Part shown: positions 33,328-45,250 of the stretch, piece by piece | Layout of the letters: every line of letters starts with the position of its first letter | How positions within the stretch are numbered: position 1 is the first letter of the stretch | From: Dryocosmus kuriphilus | Lineage: Eukaryota > Arthropoda > Insecta > Hymenoptera > Cynipidae | NCBI GenBank assembly: GCA_038277395.1 | Contig: CM076195.1 | Coordinates: 17,818,327 to 17,882,326 of the forward strand | Direction of reading: 5' to 3' | DNA length: 64,000 bases | Translations under genes and position numbers: made by a program | The notes under the pieces: model-generated | Told to the model about the DNA's origin: nothing | The model's database searches: none | The model's input: only the letters and a program-made list of their open reading frames with translations

Positions 33328-34053
33328 AGAGGAAAACGAAGAAGAAATTCCACCTATACCAACGTCCACGCCACCTGAATCGCCAACACAATCTCACAGT
33401 GGAAATCAAAGGACTATTAAATCTCGTATCTTAAATTTGAAGAAAGTACCACTCTCAGAACACTCAAAACTTAGGTACTCTAAATCTAATATTCACGTGT
33501 CTATAAACAGACGAATTGAAATGCCCCCTGCGTTTCTTTTTCCTGAGACTGAGATACCAGCAGATCTCATTCAAGCTGAAGTACTTCAGTATCAGCATTC
33601 ACAAAATCAACAAACATTAAACCAAACAGTAAGTGAGGAATTAAGTCGTAATGAAAAATTAGAAGACGTTGATATTGTCGACTCTTTAAATGTTATTATT
33701 ATTGACGACAAGATAAAAATGAAATGTGACAAGGATCGAAAATCAGAAATGGAATTCGAAAGTAAACCAGCTGAAGTAACTAGGCGAAAAAAGGGTAATC
33801 TAAAGTCTACTATGGGTAAAGCTAATCTTTCGAGGCGCGTTTCTTTTGATCCTTTAGCACTTTTACTGGATGCTAGTCTTGAAGGTGAGCTAGAATTAGT
33901 GAGGAAAACTGCCAAGGAGGTGGCAAACCCTAGCTCAGCTAATGATGAGGGTATAACGGCTCTTCACAATGCTATTTGTGCTGGTCATCTGGAAATCGTC
34001 AAGTTCCTCGTTGAGTTTGGCTGTGACGTTAATGCACAAGACAGCGATGGATG
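33328..34053 (+). CDS. ASPP-family protein, PP1-docking and first ankyrin-repeat exon
   Basis: The acceptor AG at 33326-33327 and phase fit the 5604 donor exactly (Arg codon split AG/A). The first two thirds are an acidic and Ser-rich linker (EENEEEIPPIPTSTPPESPT). Near the end comes RRVSFDPLALLLDASLEGEL: RVSF at 33836-33847 is the RVxF motif for protein phosphatase 1, in the same place as in human ASPP2 (RVKF). NDEGITALHNAICAGHLEIV and KFLVEFGCDVNAQDSDGW follow, the ankyrin part. The donor GTAAGA follows base 34053, splitting a Trp codon. This is the strongest evidence for the gene's identity. Confidence 0.95.
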
Positions 34054-34989
34054 GTAAGAATATATCTAATAATTTAAACAATAATATAACAATTTGAGCA
34101 AAATCGATTGACATTACAGGTATAGTGTGGCAATACACATTTTTTTTTGGAACTACTCACGTCCACACGAAATGAGATATCGAGTTAAAAAATTTAGGTA
34201 ATTAAATAAGAAAATTGGGGCAAGTATGGCATTACCTTACCAAGAAAAAACCATTTTTTAATATACGATTTAAACGTTAAAAAAGTTCTTAAAAGATGAG
34301 GTAGCCTTTTTTAAAAGGCAATCAAAAATGATTACGGGACAAACTATTTTTTATTGTGATATATCATGAAAATACAAACAGGAGAAAAACATCTGAACGA
34401 GCAAAGGCTTTTAGCTTGCACTCTACTGAAAATATACAATCGTATGTATGTTTGCACCTACGATCGTATTTACGGTCTTTTTATAGTTTTAGTTTTTGCC
34501 TTGGACTCATATTATTAAGCTGTTATAAGCCCATTTTGCCGCACCCGCGTTTTTTTCAAGACAGTACACCGAATCTGGACATCCTCATGGAGCTCGGTGC
34601 TTTCATTATTTCCAATCTTCCGGAAATATATATACCAAAATGTACCGCTGTACGAGCCATCCTAACACTGTGCCAGGACTAGCCCCCGAAACTCAGGTGC
34701 CGGTACGGTAGAGTTGATGGATCGGTGCTTGTGAGGTCATGTGTGTGTGTGTTTATATTCCTGCCTTCTTTTTTTCATTTTTCTACTTTGTTCTTATTTT
34801 TAAGTTCCTACCTGAAAACGGAAGGAATATGGCCGACACCACCTACCGTTTTGATCCGGGAGAGATTTTAGTTCGGTCTAGAAGTCGCATGATGGTTGTT
34901 TTTCAGGCAAAGTACTTGTCTCACAACACCACTCCAACCCAGGTCGCTTATCGATCTCTGTAGCTAGCACCCCAGGTGTGGAAAAAAAA
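34054..34989 (+). other. ASPP intron 4, left part
   Basis: Intron sequence starting at donor 34054; the intron is 16,594 bases and ends at 50647. The segment 34540-34980 is less AT-rich than average and may be a decayed repeat, but I recognise no domain in its short frames. Confidence 0.4.
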
Positions 34990-35469
34990 CTCTCTACATG
35001 GGCCCATGAGCATACAAAATAATTTGGTTCAAGCATCTACCACACTACGAACATTTTTCATCACACATTTCTTGTCCTTATAAACAATTTTTCGCCACAC
35101 ATCCCTATCGTGGCATACGTATTTTGCTTCCTTTATATCCAGAGGTACATCTTTTCATGAAAGCTCTTGTATTCTTCTGGCTCTCTATATTTTTTCGCTT
35201 TAAAGTCTCATTCACATATTCCCACCTTCCTTCCACGGTCTAACTCTCGGCATGCTACCATTCACTTTGTCTAAATACACATGCTTCGTTAAATGTTTTT
35301 CATCCATTTTCTCAACATGGCCAAACCGTCGCGGTAAATTAAACCTTTGCCCATGATTCACGACCGCGAGATGGCTGACCACTGGGTACGATGAAATTAC
35401 ACTGACGTACTGACAAAACCCTTGTGTGTCTTGAGAACACAGTGACCCAAGAGTGGCAGCTCTCTGCAT
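34990..35469 (-). pseudogene. LINE 3'-end fragment
   Basis: The minus-strand frame ends with FNLPRRFGHVEKMDEKHLTK, then HVYLDKVNGSMPRVRPWKEG. It closely follows the RxRWFGHVERMDExRLTKKVY ... GRRGRGRPxxxW signature found at the C-terminus of many insect non-LTR retrotransposon polymerases. The reverse transcriptase core is absent, as expected for a 5'-truncated copy. Clade cannot be assigned. Confidence 0.55.
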
Positions 35470-35700
35470 CCATCTCGCAAGTACCTTGGCATCTTTTTGA
35501 CACGCGAGTATATCTTTGAGGTTACGAACCAGTGATGGCTTTGCAGCTCCTACACATATCTCTCTGTATTATAAAAATATGTCACCGCCGCCGCCGCTGT
35601 TGCAAGAATTCTCTATCGGTCTAGAGTGCTTTAGGCAGTTAGAAAAATCTGAAAAGGGACAAATAGAGGGGTCGAGGAGGGTTTTGCATCGATTCACTTG

Positions 35701-35730
35701 CTAACGGCCTATAACGCTCTAGGCCGTTAG
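35701..35730. other. short perfect hairpin
   Basis: CTAACGGCCT and AGGCCGTTAG form a 10-base perfect inverted repeat with a 10-base spacer. Its meaning is unknown. Confidence 0.5.
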
Positions 35731-35939
35731 AGAAAATATAACATTTTAATAGGAGATTTTTCTGATGGCCTTGTCTTTTAGCTAATGGGCAAATTTTTCT
35801 AACAGCCTACGCCACACACACACATACACATAAATATTACACGAATTCAGATGAGACCCTCCTAAACCTCCAGATCCTCCTACGAGGGCCTCCAGTGTCT
35901 CCTGCGAAGGGTTCCAGAGCTTCCCACGAAAGATACGTT

Positions 35940-36190
35940 GCATCAACTGTATACCACTTAGCCCCAACTTTATACCACTTTGCCTAAATCTGATACTACT
36001 TTACCATAAACCTTATACCACTTTACTCTAACCTGACACTATTTTTCCCCTACCTTATGCCACTTTGTCCCAACCTTATACTATATTTTCCCACCCATAT
36101 ACTATTTTTCCTCAACCTTATGCAGCGTTTTTTTAACCTCATGCCGCATTGCCCCAACCTTGTGCCATTTTCCTACAACAACATTCTTAA
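35940..36190. repeat. degenerate minisatellite, units of about 20 bases
   Basis: Around ten imperfect copies of a unit like TTATACCACTTTGCCCCAACC. Related copies lie at 48045-48120 and 49165-49230 in the same orientation, and at 49690-49775 in the opposite orientation (GTATAAGTTTGGTGTAAAGTGG). Confidence 0.65.
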
Positions 36191-37050
36191 GAGCCCTATA
36201 CATTTACCCTATACATTTCATTGTTATCATGTCCCTTTCCAAATAAAAAAAAGTTTTTAATTAAATTATCTGAAGAATTTTTTTAATTTAGAATTATAAA
36301 TTAATAGTGTTATCTTTAATAATTTGATTAACATCTACAAAAAATCAATACGAAAGGAAAATTAAATGGAATTTAAAAAGTAGTTTGAATAAAAAAGTTC
36401 AACGGATTATTCGGATTATTACGTGAAAAATAAAATTCAGGTCGAGGATTGAGAATATTGGATTAAAGAGGAATTACCTTATTGTAAATTAATTTCACAA
36501 AATCTTAAAAGGGGTTAGGCGCGGGTGGTAAATATGTCAAAAAGATCTCGCCGACGCAGTACTGGCTCATCCCTGGCCAAGTAATGGCCGCCGCCGTGTT
36601 TTTAAAAAAATATTTTGTTATTCTATTTCTTACATCTTTAATTAAGCATTAATTTTTGTAGATGTAAAATAATTACGTTACTATTTTTTGAAAAAATTCA
36701 TGGTGACGAAAGTTTTGAGGTGAGTAGCAACACACCTTCAACCCTTTTCCAGTAGTTTAAAAAAAGATTAAAGTTTACAGAAAGGTAAAGAAAGATTTAT
36801 TGTGAACGCAACCTTTGTGCAGAAGCCCCCTTCTACCATTACAGGTAGAAGCATCTTTAGCAGTGCTAGTTTTGAAGTTTCCTTATTCCATTAAAGGCAA
36901 GATAATTTACATACATCATTGTTACTTAATGCCAGTTTGAACAACTTAAATTTCTAAATAAGTCAAAATCAATCGTAAATCTATCAAATTAAACAAATTT
37001 TTAAAACTCTGGGGGGCCTCCCGCAAAGCTCCCCAGAGCGAGGGCCTTCT
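36191..37050. other. intron sequence between two minisatellites
   Basis: AT-rich, no gene. At 36535-36600 the phrase AAAAAGATCTCGCCGACG with GGCCGCCGCCG resembles the GC-rich phrase AAAAAGATCTCGCCGCCGCCG at 42981-43001 and 48805-48825. At 37008-37045 GGGGGGCCTCCCGCAAAGCT and CCCCAGAGCGAGGGCC form a GC-rich imperfect hairpin. Confidence 0.35.
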
Positions 37051-37059
37051 ATCTTGTAT

Positions 37060-37255
37060 ATTTTGCACCATTTCCCATACTACCCCATGTCTCATTACTC
37101 CATTTTCCATTTTGTTTTATTTCTCCTATAATCCCATTTGCCGTATTACCTTATTTCCCATGTTATCACATGTCACATACCATATGTTCTATATTACCCT
37201 ATTTCACATATTACCTTATTTCTCATATTCCCCCATTCCCCATATCACTTCATGC
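37060..37255. repeat. degenerate minisatellite, units of about 18-20 bases
   Basis: About ten imperfect copies of a unit like CCCATATTACCTTATTTC. It differs from the array at 35940 but has similar period and C/T-rich strand bias. Confidence 0.6.
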
Positions 37256-37959
37256 GGCGTAGCCGCCATTGTTCTATACCAATTTTATGTCAATTTTAGT
37301 TGTAAAAACTAAATGAATAGATATTGATTCTGTATTTTAAATTAAGACTACCGAAAATTTTATAATTAATAGGGAAATAATACACAGGTGTACAAGATTA
37401 TCCCCATTTAGATTTGAAGGTATTTCTCACGTAATTTTTCGCGCTGAATCCGAAGCTGGCAGCAAAATTTGTCCAGCACGTCAGGATTTTGAGATATTCT
37501 AAGCTAAAAGTGAAAAAAGGCCGTTTTTCGGAATATTCAGATGGAAATAACTTCAAAATGCGATGATATTTGCCAATTTGGCAAACAGATTCTGATTTCT
37601 CATGAAAAAATCTACGGAAATGCGTATACATTATTTCTGATACGGTCAAATATTTACAACAGTAGGACCTTTTGTATCAACAAATTCCATTTCTGAGGTA
37701 CTTAAGCACCAAAAGTTTCATCAGATCGATTTCTTCAGAACTCTTTATCAAAGGGTTTTTCGGGTCGCTGATTACGAATTTGGAGTCACAATTTAAATTT
37801 TCAAAATAGCGGACCAAAAAAAAAATTCGTGATAATTCTACTAACATACGCTATCAAGCAGTTTTTTAGGTTGCTGAATACAACTTTGAAGTACAAATTC
37901 GCAAATTCTAAATGTCAGATTGAATATGGCAGATAGCATGTCGAGATAAAGCATGATTC

Positions 37960-38210
37960 AGTAAAATAAGGCAAAGCAGGCTAGATACTGTAGTGATCCA
38001 GCCAACTAAGACAAGACAATCTAGTAATCCGGACAACTAAGACAAGACAGTCTAGTAATCCGGCAAGCTAAGGTAAGATAAAGCATGATCGAGCCAACTA
38101 AGGTGAGACAGTTTAAGGATCTGGTCAACTAAGACAAGGTAATATAAGGCATGGTCTAGCCAACTAAGGCGAGACAGTCTAAGGATCCGGCCAGCTAAGG
38201 CTAGAATTGA
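37960..38210. repeat. tandem repeat of about 35-40 bases inside the transposon
   Basis: Five to six imperfect units built on AGACAGTCTAGTAATCCGG followed by CCAACTAAGGCAAG. One unit is also found inverted in the right arm near 39960-39985. Confidence 0.6.
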
Positions 38211-38229
38211 TCGTGATGTCATCTAGTAA

Positions 38230-39335
38230 CATTCAAAATGATTTATGGAATCTTTTCCTCTTTCCTTCGAAACTTCGAGAATTGGAACGTCTTTTGTGAG
38301 TGAAATTGGTTTCATCTCTTTTCCATCTTCCTTCATATCTTCGTTCCATCTCTTTGATATCCTGATGAAAACGTTCACCTTGCTTCTCATTCACGTCTCC
38401 AAGATTGAAAGGGAAGAAGTCGAGGTGGGAATGCAAAAAGTGAAGCTTGAGGCTCATGTTATATTCCAAATTCTTGAAGTGATTCAACATATTTGTCTGA
38501 AGAACCTTGTAAATTTTTTCTTTCACTGTTCCTAAGAAGCCTTTGGTCACTTCTTTGAAACACGTCTATGTTTTTTTCTCAAGGTCTATCATCGTCTTCA
38601 CAAAATTATCGTCCTTCATTAGCCTTCTAATATCAGAACCAGTGAAAACTACTTATTTAATCTTATCTTCGCTTAGAGATTTTTGAAATTTTCAGGAAGG
38701 TACTGAAAACATTTACCATCTCTCTTCAGTGCTTTAAAAAACTACTTTATTAATCCTATTTTAATATGCAAGGATGGTAACAGTACGTCATTCTGGTCAA
38801 TCAATGTTTCCTTCAAAATATTTCGTGGACCTGGTTCCAATGATTTTCTGTTCTGCCAACTTTTCTGTTTCCAATGCAACTCACGTGTTCTGCTGTCCCA
38901 CTCACACAAGAAAGAAGGAAATTTGGTGTAACCACCTTGCTGCCTAACAATTATGCTAATTGCTTTTAGGTCACCACCAAGTTTTCACGTATGAGTTTGA
39001 TACTGCACTAATTTAAAAATGAGATTTATATTGATATAAGACTCGCGTAGATGTACTGAGTGAAACATGGGAATTGAGGCATATTTATTTTTATTGTGTA
39101 AAAAGACACCCTTTGAATTTCTTTTAGAATCGTCTATGAACAATTGACAAACTTTAGGATAGTATACTATTCCCAATTCTTGTAATAAGAAGGATACCTC
39201 ATTGCAGAATACCACGGAATCTTGCTGAGAAAAAAATTTCGAAAATTTTTTCTCGCGAAACATGTAGCAACAGATGGTTGTTTCATTTCGAGGAGATTCC
39301 TTTCTTGTAACTGAGCCTAATAGTTCGGCCATTCC
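38230..39335 (-). pseudogene. transposon core protein relic (HSHLDFFP family)
   Basis: The minus-strand frame 38550-38233 reads MSLKLHFLHSHLDFFPFNLG, then VNEKQGERFHQDIKEMERRY. I recognise this as a protein type repeated in many arthropod and cnidarian genomes with the signature HSHLDFFPxNLG ... GERFHQDI. It is presumed to be of mobile-element origin but is usually unnamed. Upstream on the same strand, in other frames, are LLPSLHIKIGLIK near 38760 and a frame at 39332-38985 (QLFIDDSKRNSKGVFLHNKN). Stops and frameshifts make this copy inactive. Enzyme chemistry is not inferred. Confidence 0.65.
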
Positions 39336-40756
39336 TTTCGATAAATCAAAATTCCTGATTAAATCATTTAGTGCATTTTGGTCGGATAATTTTATAATAG
39401 TCTCACAGTCATACCCAACGAAATCCTCATCATCAGATGCTTCTTCAAGTGTGGGTCGTGCTTAACATTCATCTATCATCACTGAAAGAGTTGGAAGAAG
39501 ATTACGGGAATATGTTTCGCAGCAGATGCTACATCGGTATATTTTATAAGATGTTTATTTTTACTATTAAAATCCCGCAAGTAACATGAACAAAAGTAGC
39601 ATTCTTCATGACTCATAGGTTCGCGCCGAATCATTGGTACACTGAAAGACATGTGTTCTAGCTTACCGTACTCAGATGGCTCAGAACTGTGTAACGATTG
39701 AAATATTGTAAGTGCGACTCTTTAATGGCGTTATTAATATCACATCTTTGTTTCTCGAGGACATACTGACCACAAACTAACAGAATTTATCCGGATGACT
39801 TATACAGACTCTGTTAGACATTGAGACGAGGAAGATACTGGCGATGAATGATGAGCTTCGACGAGCTTCTGGATTTTCATTTGTGGAACAGAAGAAGATC
39901 GCCGCGTGAAGTTAGGTGTAATTGGCATTTGTTTTTAAAGTGTGAAGTTAGTTGCAGTAAATCTGGCCTTAGTTGGCTGTCTTATTGCCTTATTTTGCTG
40001 AATCATGCTCTGTCTCGACATACTATCTGCCATTTAGAATTTCCGAATTTTTACTTCAAATTCGTAATCAGCGACCCAAAAAACTGCTTGATAGTGATTG
40101 TTAGTCGAATTATATCGAATTTTTTATCTTTGGTTCGCCATATTTGATCCGCGATTTTGAACATATAAAATTCTAACTTCAAATTCGTAATCAGCGATCC
40201 GAAAAACCCTTTGATAGAGAGTTCTGTATAACTCGGTCTGATGGAACGTTTGGTGCTTAAGTATCTCAGAAAATGGAATTTTTTTATATAAAAGGTCCTA
40301 CAGTTGTAAATAATTGATCATATCAGAAATCATGTATATACATTTCCGTAAGTCTTTTCAGACGGAATCCGAATCTGTTAGCACTTTCAGGTTAGAATAT
40401 CTCAAAATCCTGTTGTGCTAGACAAATTCTGCTGCCAGATTCGAATTCAGTGCGAAAAATTACGTAAGAAAACACCTTCAGATCTCACTGGGGAAACAAA
40501 AGTCTTATTTTTGTAGGCTTGTGTTATATAACATTTTTAATCTTATTAAGAAACATTAATTTTAAAAAATTGTATACATGACTATTTCGATAAATTACTC
40601 ACCACTTAATAAAAGTTTAGATAATGACATTAATAGATCATCAATATCTATATGTTATCAATTTTAGACATGAATGAAAATACTTGAATCATCGGTCATT
40701 TAAAAAAAATTTGTAATATTATTGAATATTTTTATTTTGCGTATCTGAGTGTTTAG

Positions 40757-42206
40757 TAGAGTTGTTACTCTTCGAATATTTCGAATCTTCGAAGTATTCG
40801 AAGAAGTGAAGCGAAGTTCGAAAACTCGAATAATTTAAGTTTCTTCGAAGTTTTCAAGTTTCAGATTTCGAATACAAATCTTACTTCGTTATTCGAAGCT
40901 TCGAATTTTTTTTCTAGAATGCGATTTTCTTTAAAATTATGTATGCAGCATTTATTTAGAATGTTCAATTTACGTCCTTATTAAGTGTTAAAAATTGAAA
41001 ATTAAAATTTTGCGATGTTCATCCTGACACCTTTATCTGAAAGAGTAACCCCAATATACTAAAATATCAAGTTTCTTAAAAAAAGAGTAGTAATATTTAA
41101 TCAGTTTTCCAATTCATGTAAGCCAGCATGAAAATTTCGCGCTTTAGACAACAAGCTAATTTGCAGACAAACTTTAAGTTTAGTTTTAAAGATGGTTGCT
41201 AAAGTATTTTAGTAATAAGCATAGTAATTTATATTTATTTAGCTATAAAAATAGCAATCATTTATTTAATTAACACAAAATAATATTAACAAATAACATT
41301 AAATAAATATAGATTATAATGAAATGAATATCGACTGAAAATAAAAGTGAAATATAGGTAATTCTGTGTCAACGTAATCAACTAATTTTAATACAAAATA
41401 AAATTATACTTAAATTGCCATCTGTTTATATACAACGGAAATATAGCAGGCGTCTTACCCACACTGACGTATTCCCCCGCTTTACCTTATGTATTACACT
41501 GAAAAAGAAGATGAGAGTAGGGGCTACTCTCCTACGGGAGCGACAGCAGCGCCCACCACTCGGAGGAGACGGTCGACCGAAAAAGAGTAGCTGTTGCTCT
41601 TTTTGCGAGAGTAGCAGTTGTTCGGAGTATAGTGAATCATTAAATGATAACGGTTGCGCTGCTATCAAGGCTAACTGCTATACGTCTACGGACTATAGGT
41701 AGAGCATTCAGTGCACTCACTGCACCGTAGTGGTGTACTGTTTACTCTGACCAGAGTAGCAGCTACTCCGATTGCCAAGCGCAGCGCGTGCTACTACAAT
41801 TTAGAGCTCCAGCTAAACTTGAAGAGTAGCCTCTACTCTGATCTTCTTTCAGTGTAGTTGTTAATTATGAAACACGTAAACAGGTAAAAAAAGAGAAAAA
41901 ATGAGTTTTTTGTCTTTTTTTATTTTTAACTCTTAATAAGGACGTAAATTAAATATTTTAGAGACATATTACGTACATAATTTTTAAAAAAATTGCGTGC
42001 TTTTTCAAAAACATGTGATTATTCTTTACTTATAAAGCACTGAAACCGCTAAAAAGAGCGAGCAAATGATTTTTTTTAATTTTTCATTTTAAACGTTCGA
42101 ATATTCGAACCTTCGAAAACAGCGAAGACTTGGAACTTCGAAGCTTCGTGCTTCAAAACTTCGAATCTTTCATTTCACGAAACTTCCAAGGAAAGTAACA
42201 GCACTA
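40757..42206. mobile_element. hAT-like non-autonomous element with TTCGAA-rich arms
   Basis: The ends TAGAGTTGTTAC (40757) and GTAACAGCACTA (ending 42206) are inverted. Inside them long arms rich in TTCGAA (40770-41000 and 41925-42190) continue the inverted similarity, including CGTTCAATTTACGTCCTTAT-like sequence facing its complement. The flanks GTGTTTAG and ATATTTAG agree at 6 of 8 bases, compatible with a decayed 8-base target duplication. No transposase is present. Confidence 0.6.
41497..41854. mobile_element. nested MITE with TA target site (358 bases)
   Basis: Ends CACTGAAAAAGAAGATGAGA and, inverted, TCAGAGTAGAGGCTACTCTT with ATCTTCTTTCAGTG at 41841-41854. Both sides are flanked by TA (41495-41496 and 41855-41856). 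It is clearly richer in GC than the hAT-like host element in which it is nested, and it has recurrent GAGTAGC or AGTAGCAG phrases. No protein role is likely. Confidence 0.65.
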
Positions 42207-42330
42207 ATATTTAGAACTTTCGGTGAAGATATCCAATAATTTCAATCTTTGTTCCTGTTAATTATTTCCTGTGAGTAGCTTTCAATAGCTAAAATTAATT
42301 TAAAACAGAAGAAATAAATATATAAATAAT
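42207..42330. other. short spacer before a tandem duplication
   Basis: AT-rich sequence with no visible feature. Confidence 0.4.
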
Positions 42331-43308
42331 AATTGATGCAATTAATATAGTATATTGCGTGACAAGTGTGAACTGCTGGCTTTTTAGAAAGGAGTTACAA
42401 AAGCATTGCGCTCATTTAAAAAAAGCTGTCAGTTTATAAAAGTCTCGCACGATATTTTTCAGAATAAAATCGTAAATTGTGTAATTTCATTGTCTCCATC
42501 GGTAAATGCAAAATTGCATTTTGAGTCGGTGTAGCCCGTTACGCCACTGAATTTTTGGTCCAACAAGCGTGAATGACACAAAAAAGAAGGGTGATGATAG
42601 GGGCAACGCTACACTTCTCGTTAAAAACGTCGATTCACCATCCCGCTATGAATTTCTCTTTCTATCCTTGTCTAATTTCACTCCGTCTCAAGACGTACGA
42701 AGATACGGAGACACGCACAAATCGATCTCTTTTTTGATCTCTGACGTCACACCGAGCTTACAAAGCCCTCATTTATAACTCATCCAATACACTGCCAGAC
42801 ACCGCTAAAAACGCGTACTTTTTCGTTTGTCTATGGAAGCATGAAAACACCATTTTTATGATTGTGTTCTAAAAAGCATATTCTCTTACCTATATACCTA
42901 TATATTACCTAAACCTATATTCCCTATATAATGGAGATTGGCGTGCACGCAGGGAGCGCAGTCTCCTAGTATATTATAAAAAGATCTCGCCGCCGCCGTT
43001 TCAGAATTAAAAAATCGAGGTCAGACACCCCCCCCCCCCCCCCCTCCGATTCCTGGCCCCTTCCATATAATTCCTCGTGATATTATACGCCTTTTTTGCT
43101 CAACTTCCGTTGAATTTTTATTAATTACTTAAAACAATAGGTCCAGCCTTGGCCCAGGCATGGCCCAGCCCCGAATCAATTGAGATACCAATTTTTCAAC
43201 CACTTTCCAGTAGCCCCCCTTCTTTACCTTAATTTAAGATATACCTAGACCATATATGTCACATTACCCCATGTGCCTTATTGCCCCAACACCTCAATTT
43301 CCTCATAT
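42331..43308. repeat. left copy of a 1.1-kb tandem duplication, interrupted by a Sola-like element
   Basis: The sequence from AATTGATGCAATTAATATAG to CCTCATAT is repeated at 48158-49129 with very few differences: C-run length near 43030, one T near 42677, and little else. Within it GCGTGCACGC (42941-42950) followed by a short spacer and CTAG (42966-42969) before T resembles a Helitron 3' end, though no 5' end was found. The remainder of this copy follows the Sola-like insertion at 48011-48157. Confidence 0.85.
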
Positions 43309-44438
43309 GGGACATTCTTTTACAAGTCGAACAGAGAATTGACCGACCCATTTTTGATTGAGCTAATACTTTTTTTACGGATTCTTTATTGAAAAAGAGA
43401 AGATACGTATTTGAGGATTTTTTTTATTTTGCAGTTTTTTGAGAAATAGGAAGGGTTGAAAAATTGAGAATTTGAGTGAAGACTATTTTTTAAAAATGCA
43501 TAACTCCTGTTCTATTTAAGCTAGAGACCTTTTCTTTTTTCTTTTTGAAAGGTATGAAAACGAGTTTTAACAAAAAAATACTTTTAAATAAAATTGTTAA
43601 CAAATTCAAATTGTTATAAACAATTGAAGTGTTTAAATCGATTTTTAACAATTATGACCCAAACGTATCAAGTTTTTTGGTATTTTTATCGTATTCTACG
43701 TCAAATTTCCTTTCGAAAACGATTTTTTATTCGATGGCGAAATAATTAGTACTGTCGAAAAAAATTTATTTTATCTAGCGCGCTACGTCACACGCACCGG
43801 CGCGCGGGTCACATTGCACAAACATGACATTTTTATATCGTCTGAAAATTTTTTTAAACTTATATTCATAAAATTACTTTACACGTATTTTAGGATTTTG
43901 CTGAAAAAATTGTTTTTTCAAAAATATCTGCACTTGAATTTTTGATAATTTTCTGGATTTTCTCCAATCTTCTCCTAATAAAATTAATTATCTCGATTTG
44001 TACTGGTTGGATCAATATCGGTATTTTTTTATTGTATACTTTGTTGCGTAAGATTTCGAGGTGCATTTTAAATCAAATTTTTATTGTAAACAAATCATAA
44101 TTAATAAAAATTAGATTATTTACATGGACTAAACATGCCCTTCCCCCAATTTGAATTTATTTTTTTTAAAAATAATTTTGTTCCTTATTCTCTCATCTAA
44201 AAAATCCATTTTACAAAAAAGTGGTATCTCTATTAGATTGGAAGATATTAATTATATCCGAGCGCAAGTCACGCAGTGCACTACGAGTCGAAGCGTGTCA
44301 GAGCTTGCAATCGAGCACGCTACAGTGTGAATTACGAATTATATATTATTTTGCATTCTGTCGTTGGAAAGCGTTGCATGCGCATACTATTGTTTTGTCC
44401 GTACTCTTGTTAAATAAAGTTATCAAAAACTGTGAAGT

Positions 44439-44690
44439 ATGGATAAAATGCTAAAATCAACAAACTCTACAAGTGCTTCCAAAATTCGAACAGATCGATG
44501 TTTCAATCCTTTTGCTTTGTCTCGTCATCGAAAAACACAAAATGTCAGAAAAGTTTCAGCACAAAATTTAGTGGTTCTTAATTTAGCAGTATCGGATGAG
44601 TCTCTTCAACAAAAAATCTGTCATTCTTGCCGTTTTAAAGTTTCTAAATTACACAAGGATCGTGAAAAAAAGTTAAATTTTACTGATGAT
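44439..44690 (+). CDS. Sola-like transposase, N-terminal zinc-finger exon
   Basis: The frame starts MDKMLKSTNSTSASKIRTDR, then CFNPFALSRHRKTQNVRKVS and KICHSCRFKVSKLHKD. The Cys/His pattern CFNP...C-x2-C is the usual N-terminal finger of this transposase group. The exon probably ends near 44690 (GAAAAAAA/GTTAAA) and joins the acceptor TTTTTTTTAG at 45250. The exact donor is uncertain. Confidence 0.55.
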
Positions 44691-45250
44691 AATATTTATA
44701 ATGCAAATTTTCTTCACTAATATTTCTTCACTTAAATACAAATTATAAATCTTTATCAAAAATTCTTTACTGAAATACAAATTCTGATATTTTCTAAAAT
44801 CTTAATAGAATTGTAATAATTTAGATTTACTAATAGTCTTTGAAGTCTAGTCAAATTAGACGAAAAAAGGACGCTTGCTAGAACAAATTACTAGTAGCAA
44901 TTTCTTTTTATTATTACTCGTCAGGACGTCCTAATAAAATCCTGAAACTCTCCGATCTGCAACTATTTTGGAATTCTTCTTATTAACAAATAACGAAAAA
45001 ATGGTACAGCTAACATCAAACCTTTTGCGACTAATAGTTTAAAAGTTATCAATTTGTTAATTAATAGTGCGCTCTTGCTGAGTAAGCAATGCGTGTTAAT
45101 ATCAAAAATTCCACAACACTTGCAGACCCGAGGATTTCAGGATTTTATTAGGACGTTCTTACGAGTAATATATACTAACAATTTGTTCTAGCAGAAACCC
45201 TAATTTGACTGGACTAAGTATAATGTACGAATAAATAAATTTTTTTTAGG

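Larger units (their letters stand above)
37390..40510 (-). mobile_element. unclassified DNA transposon with about 600-base inverted repeats
   Basis: The arms 37390-38010 and 39945-40510 are inverted copies with many differences. Examples: CACGTAATTTTTCGCGCTGA at 37429 against the complement of its match near 40445-40465, and AAAGGGTTTTTCGGGTCGCT at 37750 against its match near 40200. The arms contain GATTACGAATTTGGAGTC-type phrases also seen at 28200-28620. The core holds coding relics on the minus strand. Exact tips and target duplication are unclear, so the superfamily cannot be fixed by structure; a Sola-like or related group is possible. Confidence 0.7.
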
